A DNA stretch of 45,017 bases from a virus. The notes under the pieces were generated by a model. The model was given only the letters and a program-made list of their open reading frames with translations. It was not told where the DNA came from and made no database searches. Shown here one piece after another: positions 16,203 through 23,222 of the stretch (position 1 is its first letter; every line of letters starts with the position of its first letter). The translations under genes were made by a program, and so were the position numbers. The DNA lies in the IMG/VR virus record IMGVR_UViG_3300025872_000096, positions 1 through 45,017 of that record, one strand, 5' to 3'.

Positions 16203-16405
16203 TGTTTGATAAATTAAAGAAATGGCTTTTTCCAGAAGAGTTCAAGTACACAACTCTTGTTTTAGAAGAGCCTGAAAGAAAGGTGACAGTTGTGAAGAAA
16301 ACAACCAAGAAGGCAGCACCTAAGAAGAAGGCTCCTGCAAAGAAGTCTCCAGCTAAGAAGACTGCTCCAAAAAAGACCGTCAAAAAGTCTACAAAGAAGA
16401 AGTAA
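16202..16405 (+). CDS. Histone-H1-like basic protein
   Basis: 67 residues. A short N-terminal part (MFDKLKKWLFPEEFKY) is followed by a Lys/Ala/Pro tail of KKAAPKKKAPAKK-type repeats, like the C-terminal tail of histone H1 and of actinobacterial HupB. It should bind DNA or RNA without sequence preference. Start 16202 is chosen because it overlaps the previous stop (TAATG). Possible role in compacting phage or host DNA. Confidence 0.75.
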   Translation: MFDKLKKWLFPEEFKYTTLVLEEPERKVTVVKKTTKKAAPKKKAPAKKSPAKKTAPKKTVKKSTKKK

Positions 16406-16527
16406 TGTCGCAAGACGAAAAATGCGAGGTGAAGGGTTGTGGCAATGCTGCAACCCGCATCACCAGCACAGAAACTAGATATATTATGGTCTGCGACCAT
16501 TGCTGGGAAGAGAAGTATAGAAATTAG
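16405..16527 (+). CDS. Zinc-ribbon microprotein
   Basis: 40 residues. CEVKGC near the start and CDHC near the end give two pairs of cysteines for zinc. TAATG overlap with the basic-protein gene, so likely co-translated. Confidence 0.65.
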   Translation: MSQDEKCEVKGCGNAATRITSTETRYIMVCDHCWEEKYRN

Positions 16528-16533
16528 AAATGC

Positions 16534-16539
16534 TATAAT
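16534..16539 (+). promoter_or_regulatory. -10 box before leader peptide
   Basis: TATAAT, 6 nt before ATG 16546; no clear -35. Confidence 0.55.
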
Positions 16540-16545
16540 GGGAAT

Positions 16546-16584
16546 ATGGATGGATTTCTAGACCCATCTAAATTGACCCTATAG
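16546..16584 (+). CDS. Leaderless 12-residue leader peptide (possible)
   Basis: MDGFLDPSKLTL then TAG. The start is 6 nt after TATAAT, and the TAG overlaps the TAGGAG ribosome site of the next gene. Could be a translated leader that opens or tunes the downstream start. Only the frame and signals support it. Confidence 0.4.
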   Translation: MDGFLDPSKLTL

Positions 16585-16593
16585 GAGAAAAAA

Positions 16594-16746
16594 ATGGCAG
16601 AAGGAATTAACTTGGACGGATTTACTGGTCCTAAAGTAAACGATGCACCTGTTTGGAACGGCGAGCAATACGCAGCAGATCCTGCAGCAGCATTCCCAGC
16701 AGAGGACAAGTCAACACAAGGTCCAGCAGGAACAACAAAGAAGTAA
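16594..16746 (+). CDS. Small hypothetical protein
   Basis: 50 residues, rich in Ala, Pro and Gly, with no strong secondary structure (GFTGPKVNDAPVWNGEQYAA). TAGGAG precedes the ATG. Not recognised. Confidence 0.65.
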   Translation: MAEGINLDGFTGPKVNDAPVWNGEQYAADPAAAFPAEDKSTQGPAGTTKK

Positions 16747-16748
16747 TC

Positions 16749-16904
16749 ATGTGCGTAGAATGCGGATGCGAAAACATAGGTAGCGAATCTGGAATGGCAA
16801 AAATTCCAGGAGGCATGCTTGACGTCACACGAGATGGAGAAGCAGGTTTGACACTAAACATGACTGCTACTCAAGAAGAGAGAACGAGATTTATTAATGA
16901 ATAA
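16749..16904 (+). CDS. Small Cys-rich protein
   Basis: 51 residues beginning MCVECGCEN; the three Cys suggest a metal site. Start 16749 follows the previous stop by 2 nt. The rest is short beta strands (GGMLDVTRDGEAGLTLNM). Function unknown. Confidence 0.6.
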   Translation: MCVECGCENIGSESGMAKIPGGMLDVTRDGEAGLTLNMTATQEERTRFINE

Positions 16905-17106
16905 TGGTACAGGAATGGATACTCCTCCAAATACACAGCCATCAGGAGCTGTAACTTCGCAAGAAGCAACTAGGAAAAATCCAAGCCAAGGCAAATTTAA
17001 ATCTGGTATCTCAAAGCCTGCAGTAAAAATAGATCGTAATAAACACGGTATACGTAGAGAAACTTCATTAGTTCCAAAGCGTACTGGTAGGCAAAAGAAA
17101 GTTTAA
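16897..17106 (+). CDS. Small basic disordered protein
   Basis: 69 residues, low complexity, Pro/Ser/Lys-rich and basic at the end (RRETSLVPKRTGRQKKV). Overlaps the gene before by 8 nt. Possibly nucleic-acid binding; a guess from charge only. Confidence 0.6.
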   Translation: MNNGTGMDTPPNTQPSGAVTSQEATRKNPSQGKFKSGISKPAVKIDRNKHGIRRETSLVPKRTGRQKKV

Positions 17107-17116
17107 TTAAGGAGAA

Positions 17117-17140
17117 CCCCCGCTGAAAGGCGGGGGATTT
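17117..17140 (+). terminator. Strong GC hairpin, terminator-like
   Basis: CCCCCGC-TGAAAG-GCGGGGG (17117-17136) then ATTT. It follows AAGGAG (17109-17114) and precedes ATG 17143, so it could end the operon or sit in a leader. Confidence 0.65.
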
Positions 17141-17142
17141 CT

Positions 17143-17214
17143 ATGTGTAAGCAGTGCGGAGATTGTACAAAACAACACGAATATAATATAGATGAGGCTA
17201 TTGACAAAGTCTAA
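17143..17214 (+). CDS. CxxC micropeptide (possible)
   Basis: 23 residues starting MCKQCGDCTKQHEYN, with three closely spaced Cys as in the MCVECGC gene nearby. The only ribosome site, AAGGAG, is on the far side of the hairpin, which might bring the two together. Weakly supported. Confidence 0.35.
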   Translation: MCKQCGDCTKQHEYNIDEAIDKV

Positions 17215-17230
17215 GACCTTGGTCTATAAT
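17201..17230 (+). promoter_or_regulatory. Promoter of the 17255 operon
   Basis: TTGACA at 17201-17206, 18-nt spacer, TATAAT at 17225-17230. Confidence 0.75.
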
Positions 17231-17254
17231 TAGTATCTAAAGAAAGAGGCGGAT

Positions 17255-17494
17255 ATGTGGGACTTGTTTTGGAACATTTTAATATTTATGAGCGGTATCG
17301 CTATTGGTAGGGCTCAAGGAGTAAATAAAGACATAGTTTCTCAAACAGCATATATGCAAGACTTAATAGATCAAGCATACGAAAAAAGAGATAGTATGAA
17401 ACAAATGTGGCTTGATGCACAAGAAAAATCAGAAAGCTGGGAGCGTAGATACTGGGCTCTTATAGAATCGGAAGAAGAACAAGTTGGATCTTGA
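17255..17494 (+). CDS. Membrane-anchored coiled-coil protein
   Basis: 79 residues. One N-terminal helix (LFWNILIFMSGIAIG) then a charged helix with heptads (QAYEKRDSMKQMWLDAQEK). First gene after a good promoter. Not recognised. Confidence 0.65.
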   Translation: MWDLFWNILIFMSGIAIGRAQGVNKDIVSQTAYMQDLIDQAYEKRDSMKQMWLDAQEKSESWERRYWALIESEEEQVGS

Positions 17495-17750
17495 AGCAGC
17501 AGAAACATCACATTTAAGAGACCCTAGAGACCAGATAAGTTATAGTAAAACTGTCTGGAAGTGTCCCTGCAATGGCTGTAAAAAGGCTGAGAAAAGAGAG
17601 CGGGAAAGAATTGCTTCTTTGATACAAGAACAGCATTTACTCTCAGCATCAGGAGAATTAAGACGGTACGGATTAAGAACGGCAGAATGTATGACCAGCA
17701 CTTGTGATTGCTATGCAATAATAGAAATGATCATGGAGGATAAAAAGTGA
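17484..17750 (+). CDS. Cys-rich protein, TTG start
   Basis: 88 residues from TTG 17484, overlapping the gene before by 11 nt. CPCNGC near 27-32 and CMTSTCDCY near 69-77 could bind zinc, joined by a basic helix (KKAEKRERERIASLIQEQ). Function unknown. Confidence 0.6.
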   Translation: MDLEAAETSHLRDPRDQISYSKTVWKCPCNGCKKAEKRERERIASLIQEQHLLSASGELRRYGLRTAECMTSTCDCYAIIEMIMEDKK

Positions 17751-17935
17751 TTAAGTATATGTTTAAATGTAAAACCTGCAATACATTGATGAGTATCGAG
17801 ACAGAACTGCCAGAAGAAAAGATTCATAAAGCCCCTCCTTGCCCTTGTGGTAAGTCTAGGATGCTTAGTTTAAGCTCATATGAATACGCATACGGAGCAA
17901 CAGAGTTACCAAGAAAGTACAATGGCTGGGAATGA
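17747..17935 (+). CDS. Zinc-ribbon protein, GTG start
   Basis: 62 residues. CKTCNTLM and CPCGKSRML knuckles about 24 residues apart. GTGA overlap with the gene before. Resembles an FmdB-type ribbon in shape. Confidence 0.65.
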   Translation: MIKYMFKCKTCNTLMSIETELPEEKIHKAPPCPCGKSRMLSLSSYEYAYGATELPRKYNGWE

Positions 17936-18120
17936 AAATAGAAAACAATATAAAAGAAACAAAGTGCTATAGTTTTGATGTAAACATGGTTATTCAGATT
18001 TTGGCGGAAGATGAAAAGACTGCCATTGATCAACTAAACAAGCAGGGCGGGTATATCACAAAGCGTGATGTAATACTAAGGGATGTAGTAACTCTATTTA
18101 ATGGAGAAGATAATGAATAA
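17932..18120 (+). CDS. Small hypothetical protein
   Basis: 62 residues, ATGA overlap. CYSFDVNMVIQILAEDEKTA then GGYITKRDVILRD suggests a beta-alpha-beta fold similar to other tiny genes here (compare 8936). No named family. Confidence 0.65.
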   Translation: MKIENNIKETKCYSFDVNMVIQILAEDEKTAIDQLNKQGGYITKRDVILRDVVTLFNGEDNE

Positions 18121-18250
18121 AAAGGTACTTGTCGCAGCAGGGCTAATTGCCTTCATGGCATTTACAGCAGTGGTTACATATAAGTCCCTAGAGAATCTTG
18201 ATCAACTAGATCTAAGTGACCCATTTGAAGTAGATATGGATGATGAATAA
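18113..18250 (+). CDS. Single-helix membrane microprotein
   Basis: 45 residues. MNKKVLVAAGLIAFMAFTAV is a membrane helix or uncleaved signal; the outer part is acidic (DPFEVDMDDE). Overlaps both neighbours. Confidence 0.6.
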   Translation: MNKKVLVAAGLIAFMAFTAVVTYKSLENLDQLDLSDPFEVDMDDE

Positions 18251-18459
18251 TGCAGATAGCGGAATGCACGGGCATGGACAAGGCGTTTAAGGCAGAACTA
18301 ATTCATGCAATGTGCCTTAAAGATATAGAAGAAAAGCTTCCAGGAATCGATATGGATAAGGCTAGATCCTTGGCTAAGATTAAGGCGGAATCTTTAATCT
18401 ACCAAAAAATTACTCACAATCAATTTGATGAGATTATAGATAAAATTAAGACTAATTAG
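18250..18459 (+). CDS. Small helical protein
   Basis: 69 residues, TAATG overlap with the gene before. Helical (FKAELIHAMCLKDIEEKLPG). Not recognised. Confidence 0.65.
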   Translation: MQIAECTGMDKAFKAELIHAMCLKDIEEKLPGIDMDKARSLAKIKAESLIYQKITHNQFDEIIDKIKTN

Positions 18460-18503
18460 ATCGCAATTAGTGAACCGAAAAGTGCGGCGAGAAGAGAGAA
18501 GAC

Positions 18504-18887
18504 ATGCGTAATTTTTTAGATGATTCAATTGCAGAACATAACTCTAAGCCACCGTTGCGGTGGATAGCTAATATAGCAGGATCCATAGCATCTAAAGGCA
18601 TGCTAAAGATAGCCTATATGGAAGAAGATGGATATACAGGCTGGAAGTATAAATTTAATGGATGGCTATGGGATACATTTTGGCCCATCTACAGTAAATA
18701 TGGAACATTCTATAAATTAAATATGGATTTAAGCGGGGCAGAATGGGATGACTATGATGCTGATGGTATTCCATATTGGGAGAAAACTGGTACAGTAGAT
18801 CCAGATTATGATATTTTTCATTGGGACTTCGTGGATGAAGAGACAGGCGATGCCTTCAAGGTAATCAATTTTGGCGGGAAAGAATGA
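18504..18887 (+). CDS. Trp/Tyr-rich hypothetical protein
   Basis: 127 residues, rich in Trp, Tyr and Asp (WKYKFNGWLWDTFWPIYSKY, then DPDYDIFHWDFVDEETGD). Many aromatics suggest a compact binding protein. No family recognised. Confidence 0.65.
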   Translation: MRNFLDDSIAEHNSKPPLRWIANIAGSIASKGMLKIAYMEEDGYTGWKYKFNGWLWDTFWPIYSKYGTFYKLNMDLSGAEWDDYDADGIPYWEKTGTVDPDYDIFHWDFVDEETGDAFKVINFGGKE

Positions 18888-18961
18888 AATACGCTATAGG
18901 GCTTTTAGTCATACTATTTGCTATACTTAATTACTTCGCATATTTACAGGGAAAGGTTTAA
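18884..18961 (+). CDS. 25-residue membrane microprotein
   Basis: One membrane helix (YAIGLLVILFAILNYFAYL) and almost nothing else. ATGA overlap with the gene before; stop 1 nt before the SpeD start. Could act on a membrane complex. Confidence 0.5.
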   Translation: MKYAIGLLVILFAILNYFAYLQGKV

Positions 18962-18962
18962 C

Positions 18963-19439
18963 ATGATATATCATAAGCATTTATTGGTAAATGCCAAAAT
19001 AAAGAATCCGATCAATACGGAAGAGCAAGGAATTGAATTTTTACGCAATTTAGTCGAGCAGATCGACATGAAGATTATTAAGGGTCCATTTGCATCCTAT
19101 GTAGATAAGGAAGGCAATAAGGGTCTCACAGCTATTGTTATGATTGAGACCAGTCATATCGCCTTTCATATCTGGGATGAAGTAGACCCAGGGCTAATCC
19201 AATTTGATCTCTATACTTGTGGTCGACTAGAATTAGATAAGGTTATATCGATATTTAAAGATACCTTTAATCTAGTTGAAATGGACTATGTCCTATTCGA
19301 TAGAGAGAATGGATTTGTTGTAGAACAAAAAGGGCGGGAAGCTAATGGAGTCCAATATAACCAATACCCTAATGGTACAAACCCTAGTCAAATAGATCAA
19401 GATGCTCTATGGGCTTCACAACAATCATTTGAAGAATAA
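18963..19439 (+). CDS. speD: S-adenosylmethionine decarboxylase-family protein (SpeD-like)
   Basis: 158 residues. IETSHIAFHIWDE at 61-73 and FDLYTCG at 81-87 match the prokaryotic pyruvoyl AdoMet decarboxylase, where Ser64 would form the pyruvoyl group after self-cleavage, His65 helps, and Cys86 is the proton donor. The residue before Ser is Thr rather than the common Glu. Start 18963 follows a GGGAAAGG site. The family feeds polyamine synthesis; some members have switched to ornithine or arginine, so the substrate is open. The long acidic tail after residue 125 is extra. Confidence 0.8.
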   Translation: MIYHKHLLVNAKIKNPINTEEQGIEFLRNLVEQIDMKIIKGPFASYVDKEGNKGLTAIVMIETSHIAFHIWDEVDPGLIQFDLYTCGRLELDKVISIFKDTFNLVEMDYVLFDRENGFVVEQKGREANGVQYNQYPNGTNPSQIDQDALWASQQSFEE

Positions 19440-19606
19440 TGGGATTTCTAGACAATCTTGAGGCATGGCTAGACTTTGAAGAAGATATAGACAAAGATCC
19501 AGAAATGGGTCATTCTAATCCAGAAATAGGATATTCTACAGGCAAATGGTCAGATGAGGATGATAGACATCCTGTCATAACTCCTGTATTTGGACCAAAT
19601 AGGTAG
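19439..19606 (+). CDS. Small acidic protein
   Basis: 55 residues, TAATG overlap with SpeD. GFLDNLEAWLDFEEDIDKDP is acidic and aromatic. Last gene of the plus-strand block. Confidence 0.6.
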   Translation: MGFLDNLEAWLDFEEDIDKDPEMGHSNPEIGYSTGKWSDEDDRHPVITPVFGPNR

Positions 19607-20052
19607 ATATCTCTCCACTACCCCCCACCTTTTTTCTCCTCTCTATGGCCTTTCTAAGGCCTTTTAAGTGGAGTATAGTGGAGCATTGTGGAGTAAAATG
19701 GTTATCAATTTACTATCAATTATTATCATATATTAGATTTAATATTATATGAGTAATTGGACGCCATCTCAAAATATGGACGTAATCCCAATTTGACCCA
19801 TATAGCATATATCCATGCATGTTGTCAATAGCTGCATATTCTGGGAATTTTGTCAATAGGTCGTAAATATAGAATTTGGCCCATTCAGGCCTATTTTTTA
19901 GCTCTCCGTAAACGGAAAATTTGGTCCATATTCTGGCAGATTTAGATCACATTTTGTTATATTCTATATAGATTATATTAGATTTATTATAATATTTCTG
20001 GGATTTTAGATCATTCTTCGTAAAAGCGAAATTCGGCCCATATGCCCACAGC
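19607..20052. other. AT-rich gap with imperfect repeats between convergent blocks
   Basis: No gene seen. Four diverged copies of a unit starting CGTAA and continuing to TTGGCCCATAT-like sequence begin at 19781, 19862, 19907 and 20019. TTGTCAATAG occurs twice (about 19823 and 19850), and TTCTGGGATTTTAGATCA-like sequence three times. Candidate iteron or regulator region; nothing else is recognised. Confidence 0.5.
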
Positions 20053-20098
20053 AAAAAAACCCCAAAACGGACAATTTGGATATGTCCGAATTGGGGTT
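20053..20098 (-). terminator. Strong terminator of the minus block
   Basis: AACCCCAA (20058-20065) pairs with TTGGGGTT (20091-20098), and inside it CGGACA (20068-20073) pairs with TGTCCG (20083-20088). For minus transcription it is followed by seven T. It ends the minus-strand block just after the gene at 20112. Confidence 0.9.
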
Positions 20099-20111
20099 AT
20101 ATTGTGTTTAT

Positions 20112-20399
20112 TTAGGGCAACTTGATATGATTGAAGTTGTTTGCCTCTTTGATTCTATTGATTAGATTGTCTAATGTATATGCTAGGGCAAGGCCTTCGG
20201 AGATTTCTTGTTTCCCCGCCTTGTCTTTATATACACCAGCATTCTTCTCAATAATCCAGCAGACGACCTCCATTACCCTGTCGATTGTCCAGTTAGGTTG
20301 CTGGCTGAGATAATGACCCAGCGTTGCTGGGTTGAACCAGTAGTCTTCTACTGAGTTTGCTAGTAGTTCGCCTACCTTGATTTCTTTTGATTGCGCCAT
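20112..20399 (-). CDS. Hypothetical protein, end of minus block
   Basis: 95 residues. VGELLANSVEDYWFNPATLG then VMEVVCWIIEKNAGVYKDK. Last gene of the minus block. CACGAAAGGTGGG lies before the start. No family recognised. Confidence 0.65.
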   Translation of the reverse strand: MAQSKEIKVGELLANSVEDYWFNPATLGHYLSQQPNWTIDRVMEVVCWIIEKNAGVYKDKAGKQEISEGLALAYTLDNLINRIKEANNFNHIKLP

Positions 20400-20420
20400 A
20401 TTCCCACCTTTCGTCTTTGG

Positions 20421-20442
20421 ATTATATCAGAAGGGGCTGACT
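20421..20442 (-). promoter_or_regulatory. TGTCRG-type promoter (site 1)
   Basis: On the minus strand AGTCAG (variant first base), 10 nt, TATAAT. Serves the 20112 gene. Overlaps the hairpin of the upstream gene. Confidence 0.55.
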
Positions 20443-20454
20443 TGCGCCAGCCCC
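20433..20454 (-). terminator. Hairpin terminator
   Basis: GGGGCTG (20433-20439) pairs with CAGCCCC (20448-20454), 18 nt past the stop of the 20472 gene on the minus strand. Short T content follows. Confidence 0.6.
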
Positions 20455-20471
20455 CGTCTCATTATATGAGA

Positions 20472-20618
20472 TTACTTCTTAGGAGTCTTAGACTCAGCTA
20501 CGAACTTGATCCCCTGGCTTTCCGCCTCCTGGAGAGCTTGCTTTGCAGCGGAAGAGAAACGGCCACGGCGGCCAACAGTAATTCCCTTTGATGCTAGATA
20601 TTCTCGCTTTGTTGTCAT
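20472..20618 (-). CDS. Small GRRGRF-motif protein (Lsr2-neighbour type)
   Basis: 48 residues. KREYLASKGITVGRRGRFSS then AAKQALQEAESQGIKF. This short form with a GRxGRFS core is common in actinophages and their hosts; the basic core suggests nucleic-acid binding. Not the full Lsr2 fold. Confidence 0.65.
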   Translation of the reverse strand: MTTKREYLASKGITVGRRGRFSSAAKQALQEAESQGIKFVAESKTPKK

Positions 20619-20646
20619 TTATTCTATCCTTTCATGATAGGTATTT

Positions 20647-20675
20647 ATTATATAGGATATTCACGAATTTGTAAA
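20647..20675 (-). promoter_or_regulatory. Consensus-type minus promoter
   Basis: On the minus strand TTTACA, 17-nt spacer, TATAAT. One of few minus-block promoters with a normal -35. Serves the 20472 gene. Confidence 0.65.
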
Positions 20676-20689
20676 TAGTCCCGTAACGA

Positions 20690-20932
20690 TTAATTTGTTC
20701 CCCCAATGATAATCCCACTTTCCATTGATGGATAATCGTCTTCTACATTATCTTTATTTAGTTGTAAGTCCAATAGCTCCACATGATGTGGTTCAATTGG
20801 GTCATCTATCTCTACCTCAAACCACTGCATTGGATCCTTATAGGCAATGTCATATGCCTCACCTGGATCTGCTGCAGCAATGTCTGTATAGAATTCTTGG
20901 GTCCTGGAACCATATACTCTAAATGTCTGCAA
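20690..20932 (-). CDS. Hypothetical protein, TTG start
   Basis: 80 residues, TTG start after GGGAG. TFRVYGSRTQEFYTDIAAAD then WFEVEIDDP suggests a beta-alpha-beta fold seen in other small genes here. Overlaps the gene at 20919. Confidence 0.6.
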   Translation of the reverse strand: MQTFRVYGSRTQEFYTDIAAADPGEAYDIAYKDPMQWFEVEIDDPIEPHHVELLDLQLNKDNVEDDYPSMESGIIIGGTN

Positions 20933-21152
20933 GTAGCTCCCTCATTTCCCACTCTGCATATGTACGGACAATAAAATCCCGTCCCAAATTGTAACAGAAT
21001 TGGACAGCTTCTGTCAAGGACTCTGTCTCATATATTGGAAGCTGGACAGGTTCTATCTCAGATTTATCATAGACTTCAAATGTATCTACCCCACCAGGTG
21101 ATACAGAATAGTTTACTTCCAGGATTTCTAAGCTTGGTGCGTAATTACTCAT
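20919..21152 (-). CDS. Hypothetical protein
   Basis: 77 residues. GAGGAGGG precedes the ATG. FEVYDKSEIEPVQLPIYETE; acidic. No family recognised. Confidence 0.65.
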   Translation of the reverse strand: MSNYAPSLEILEVNYSVSPGGVDTFEVYDKSEIEPVQLPIYETESLTEAVQFCYNLGRDFIVRTYAEWEMRELLADI

Positions 21153-21267
21153 TTATGCCCTCCTCTATAATCGACCTGACCAGGTCCCTGGCCAAGTCTT
21201 GCTGCCCGCTTTGAATCCAAGCACGGGCCAGCTCCAACTTAAAATTAATTATTTCTTGGTCAGTCAT
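21145..21267 (-). CDS. Small helical protein
   Basis: 40 residues (MTDQEIINFKLELARAWIQS). Overlaps both neighbours. A single amphipathic helix pair; the stop is inside the next gene's start (ATGAGTAA). Confidence 0.6.
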   Translation of the reverse strand: MTDQEIINFKLELARAWIQSGQQDLARDLVRSIIEEGINE

Positions 21268-21625
21268 CTAACCAACCGTCGTCATCCAGAGAAACCAGGA
21301 AATCATTGTCAATCATCCAGTCACGAATAACCTCTTCGACAATTTCTCCGCCGTGGTCCATGCTGAGTCCTAGATTGTCTACATCCTCCCAGAACTTATC
21401 AAAGATTTGTTTTAACTCTGTGCCCTCTGCAATGACATAGTCATTGTATTCGGCAACCTCCTTGTGGTCTTCGTAGATGTTACGTAGCACATCAAAGGCC
21501 CATGTCCACATCAATGACGGGAAGACAGGCAAGGCTGACAACTGGTCGACAATCTTGTTTAATTCATTATAAACGTTGTCCCTGCGTTCTAGATCTGTAG
21601 GTAGTTCAACTTCCTTAATTGCCAT
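21260..21625 (-). CDS. Hypothetical helical protein
   Basis: 121 residues. Start 21625 chosen: AAGGAGG lies 6 nt before it, while the longer frame is a shadow of the next gene. Acidic, Trp-rich (SLMWTWAFDVLRNIYEDHKE). Not recognised. Confidence 0.65.
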   Translation of the reverse strand: MAIKEVELPTDLERRDNVYNELNKIVDQLSALPVFPSLMWTWAFDVLRNIYEDHKEVAEYNDYVIAEGTELKQIFDKFWEDVDNLGLSMDHGGEIVEEVIRDWMIDNDFLVSLDDDGWLDD

Positions 21626-21902
21626 TCTTTGCCTCCTTATCAGCAATTGCAAATGATAGGTCATATGTGAGGCTGTACAATGCCGCCAGAGCGTCTGTAT
21701 AGCCTTCCCAGTACTTGCGTTCCATGGATTCCATAGCGTCGCTATAGTCGTTCTCTTCCTCAATCTCCTGAGCCATTTGCAGTTCTGCTTCAGCCTCCAG
21801 CATTTTGATTTTGAGTTCTCCGTGCATGATATCAATGCCGCTAACACCAAGGTTAACGAGTTTATGTAGACGTGGGTCTAGTTCAGTTGCTGTTATATTC
21901 AT
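21615..21902 (-). CDS. Leaderless acidic coiled-coil protein
   Basis: 95 residues. Start 21902 lies 6 nt after TATAAT of a TGTCRG promoter. A helical, Glu-rich protein (LKIKMLEAEAELQMAQEIEE). Function unknown. Confidence 0.65.
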   Translation of the reverse strand: MNITATELDPRLHKLVNLGVSGIDIMHGELKIKMLEAEAELQMAQEIEEENDYSDAMESMERKYWEGYTDALAALYSLTYDLSFAIADKEAKNGN

Positions 21903-22063
21903 GAGCCCATTATATCCTCTGCCACTGACAAAAGGTGGGCGGTGGTAGACCAAGAAGCCTCTAGTATTTTATAGGGAACTACATCCTCAGAATGTAATTT
22001 CTCCATATCTTGCTCTAAACTAATTAAATGAAGTTTCATATATTCGATTAATTGATTAGACAT
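21899..22063 (-). CDS. Small protein whose end holds the next promoter
   Basis: 54 residues, ATGA overlap with the gene at 21902. The codons for its last residues (LLSVAEDIMGS) also spell TGTCAG, the 10-nt spacer and TATAAT. An alternative start is 22069. Confidence 0.6.
   Translation of the reverse strand: MSNQLIEYMKLHLISLEQDMEKLHSEDVVPYKILEASWSTTAHLLSVAEDIMGS
21909..21930 (-). promoter_or_regulatory. TGTCRG-type promoter (site 2)
   Basis: TGTCAG, 10 nt, TATAAT; then 6 nt to ATG 21902. Embedded in the coding end of the gene at 22063. Confidence 0.75.
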
Positions 22064-22292
22064 TTTCATCCCATTCTAAGTAATATTGGTCTTCAGGGTT
22101 CAAATCATAAAATAGATTAAACCTACCTTTGATATAGTTATCATTGGACATTTCTGCAAATCTATAATCTGCATACATCTGCCCTTCATCTAAATTAGAT
22201 TGAACCCAATCTTCGACAAGTTGTTCACCTATCTCATGATAGATTGCGTCTATAACCATTTGGTTCTCATTTTCTAGAAATGATTCAGCCAT
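22056..22292 (-). CDS. Hypothetical protein
   Basis: 78 residues, acidic and aromatic (EGQMYADYRFAEMSNDNYIK). Overlaps both neighbours by 8 nt. Not recognised. Confidence 0.65.
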   Translation of the reverse strand: MAESFLENENQMVIDAIYHEIGEQLVEDWVQSNLDEGQMYADYRFAEMSNDNYIKGRFNLFYDLNPEDQYYLEWDENV

Positions 22293-23064
22293 TGATTTGC
22301 TCCATTCTATAATCAGGGACGTGCTCGGAATCCAAGTATATCTTATGGGTCTGACATTCTGCTACACATTCTAGGTCTGCCTCACCCATATAATTACAAG
22401 ATGAACATATCTCTCCACATTCATTCTCGCAATAATCCATTGTGTTTATTTCATCACAATCTCTGCAACGATTCTCATAATCTAATAGTTCTGTTACATT
22501 GCCACGAAGAATTTCATATTCCCCACCCCAACCTGTTTCTTCCTCAAATGATAAAGTAAGTAAAGAATTAGGAACAAGATTAGATAGTTTAGTTAGAACT
22601 GTTACAGCAGGAGACCAAGCAGTATTATATTTATATACAAGCCAGTTATCCTCACCCTCTGATTTATATTCAAGTAATTCTGTTTCAGGCCATTCGTCAC
22701 CGTCACGAACAGCAACATCCCATTTGGTTCCCCAATTAGATGTATTCCAGTTATACCAATCCTTTTGAGTTTTGGCATGTGCAATTTCTTTAGCAAACCA
22801 TTCAGGGTCTTGTGGGTCAATTCCTAGACGACTAGGTTGCTGAACATATTCTTCCATGGTAATACCCTCTTCAAGTGGAGAGTGGATATTCCAGAATGCA
22901 AAGACAGGGGCGGAATAATGAGTTTCAGATACTTCCATCTCCATAGTCTTAGGATTCCAACTATCATGTAATACATCAAATGGACGATTCAATCTATCTT
23001 TGATATAATCAATTTCTGACTTTGGACCTTGTATGGTCAAAGTGTTATATACCCAATTTGGCAT
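22285..23064 (-). CDS. YubB/DUF1281-like protein
   Basis: 259 residues. Begins MPNWVYNTLTIQGP, and later NWNTSNWGTKWDV, both typical of the ferredoxin-like YubB/DUF1281 domain found in plasmids and phages. The C-terminal part (about 195-240) has about nine Cys (CRDCDEI, CENECGEICSSC), a possible zinc domain. Served by a TGTCRG promoter and a CCTTTCGTT (minus AACGAAAGG) leader. Function unknown. Confidence 0.75.
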   Translation of the reverse strand: MPNWVYNTLTIQGPKSEIDYIKDRLNRPFDVLHDSWNPKTMEMEVSETHYSAPVFAFWNIHSPLEEGITMEEYVQQPSRLGIDPQDPEWFAKEIAHAKTQKDWYNWNTSNWGTKWDVAVRDGDEWPETELLEYKSEGEDNWLVYKYNTAWSPAVTVLTKLSNLVPNSLLTLSFEEETGWGGEYEILRGNVTELLDYENRCRDCDEINTMDYCENECGEICSSCNYMGEADLECVAECQTHKIYLDSEHVPDYRMEQING

Positions 23065-23091
23065 TTTATATCCTTTCGTTGATATGACCTA

Positions 23092-23113
23092 ATTATATAT
23101 CCCACCACTGACA
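23092..23113 (-). promoter_or_regulatory. TGTCRG-type promoter (site 3)
   Basis: TGTCAGTGG, 10 nt from TGTCAG to TATAAT, for the YubB-like gene. Confidence 0.75.
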
Positions 23114-23222
23114 TTTGTCTATATGGCATGGATCACATGCCAAAGCTGACCATATTGTGAGAATTTCAGGAAATATACTTGACATCCGTAAAACAGATAT
23201 GCTACCCTCACCATCTGCGGGC
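23114..23222. other. Gene-free stretch with decayed regulatory module
   Basis: Between the YubB-like gene's promoter and the candidate small RNA. Contains a half-kept palindrome (TGTGA at 23156-23160) and an ACTTGAC...GTAAAAC pair shared with the 28.6-kb module. No coding signal. Confidence 0.45.

Noticed and set aside
19607-20111. Possible CRISPR array in the repeat-rich gap
   Set aside because: Units are diverged and unevenly spaced (81, 45, 112 bp), and no cas gene is present.
21615-21953. Longer start of the 21615 gene
   Set aside because: The extra codons run through the -10 box; ATG 21902 is 6 nt after it.
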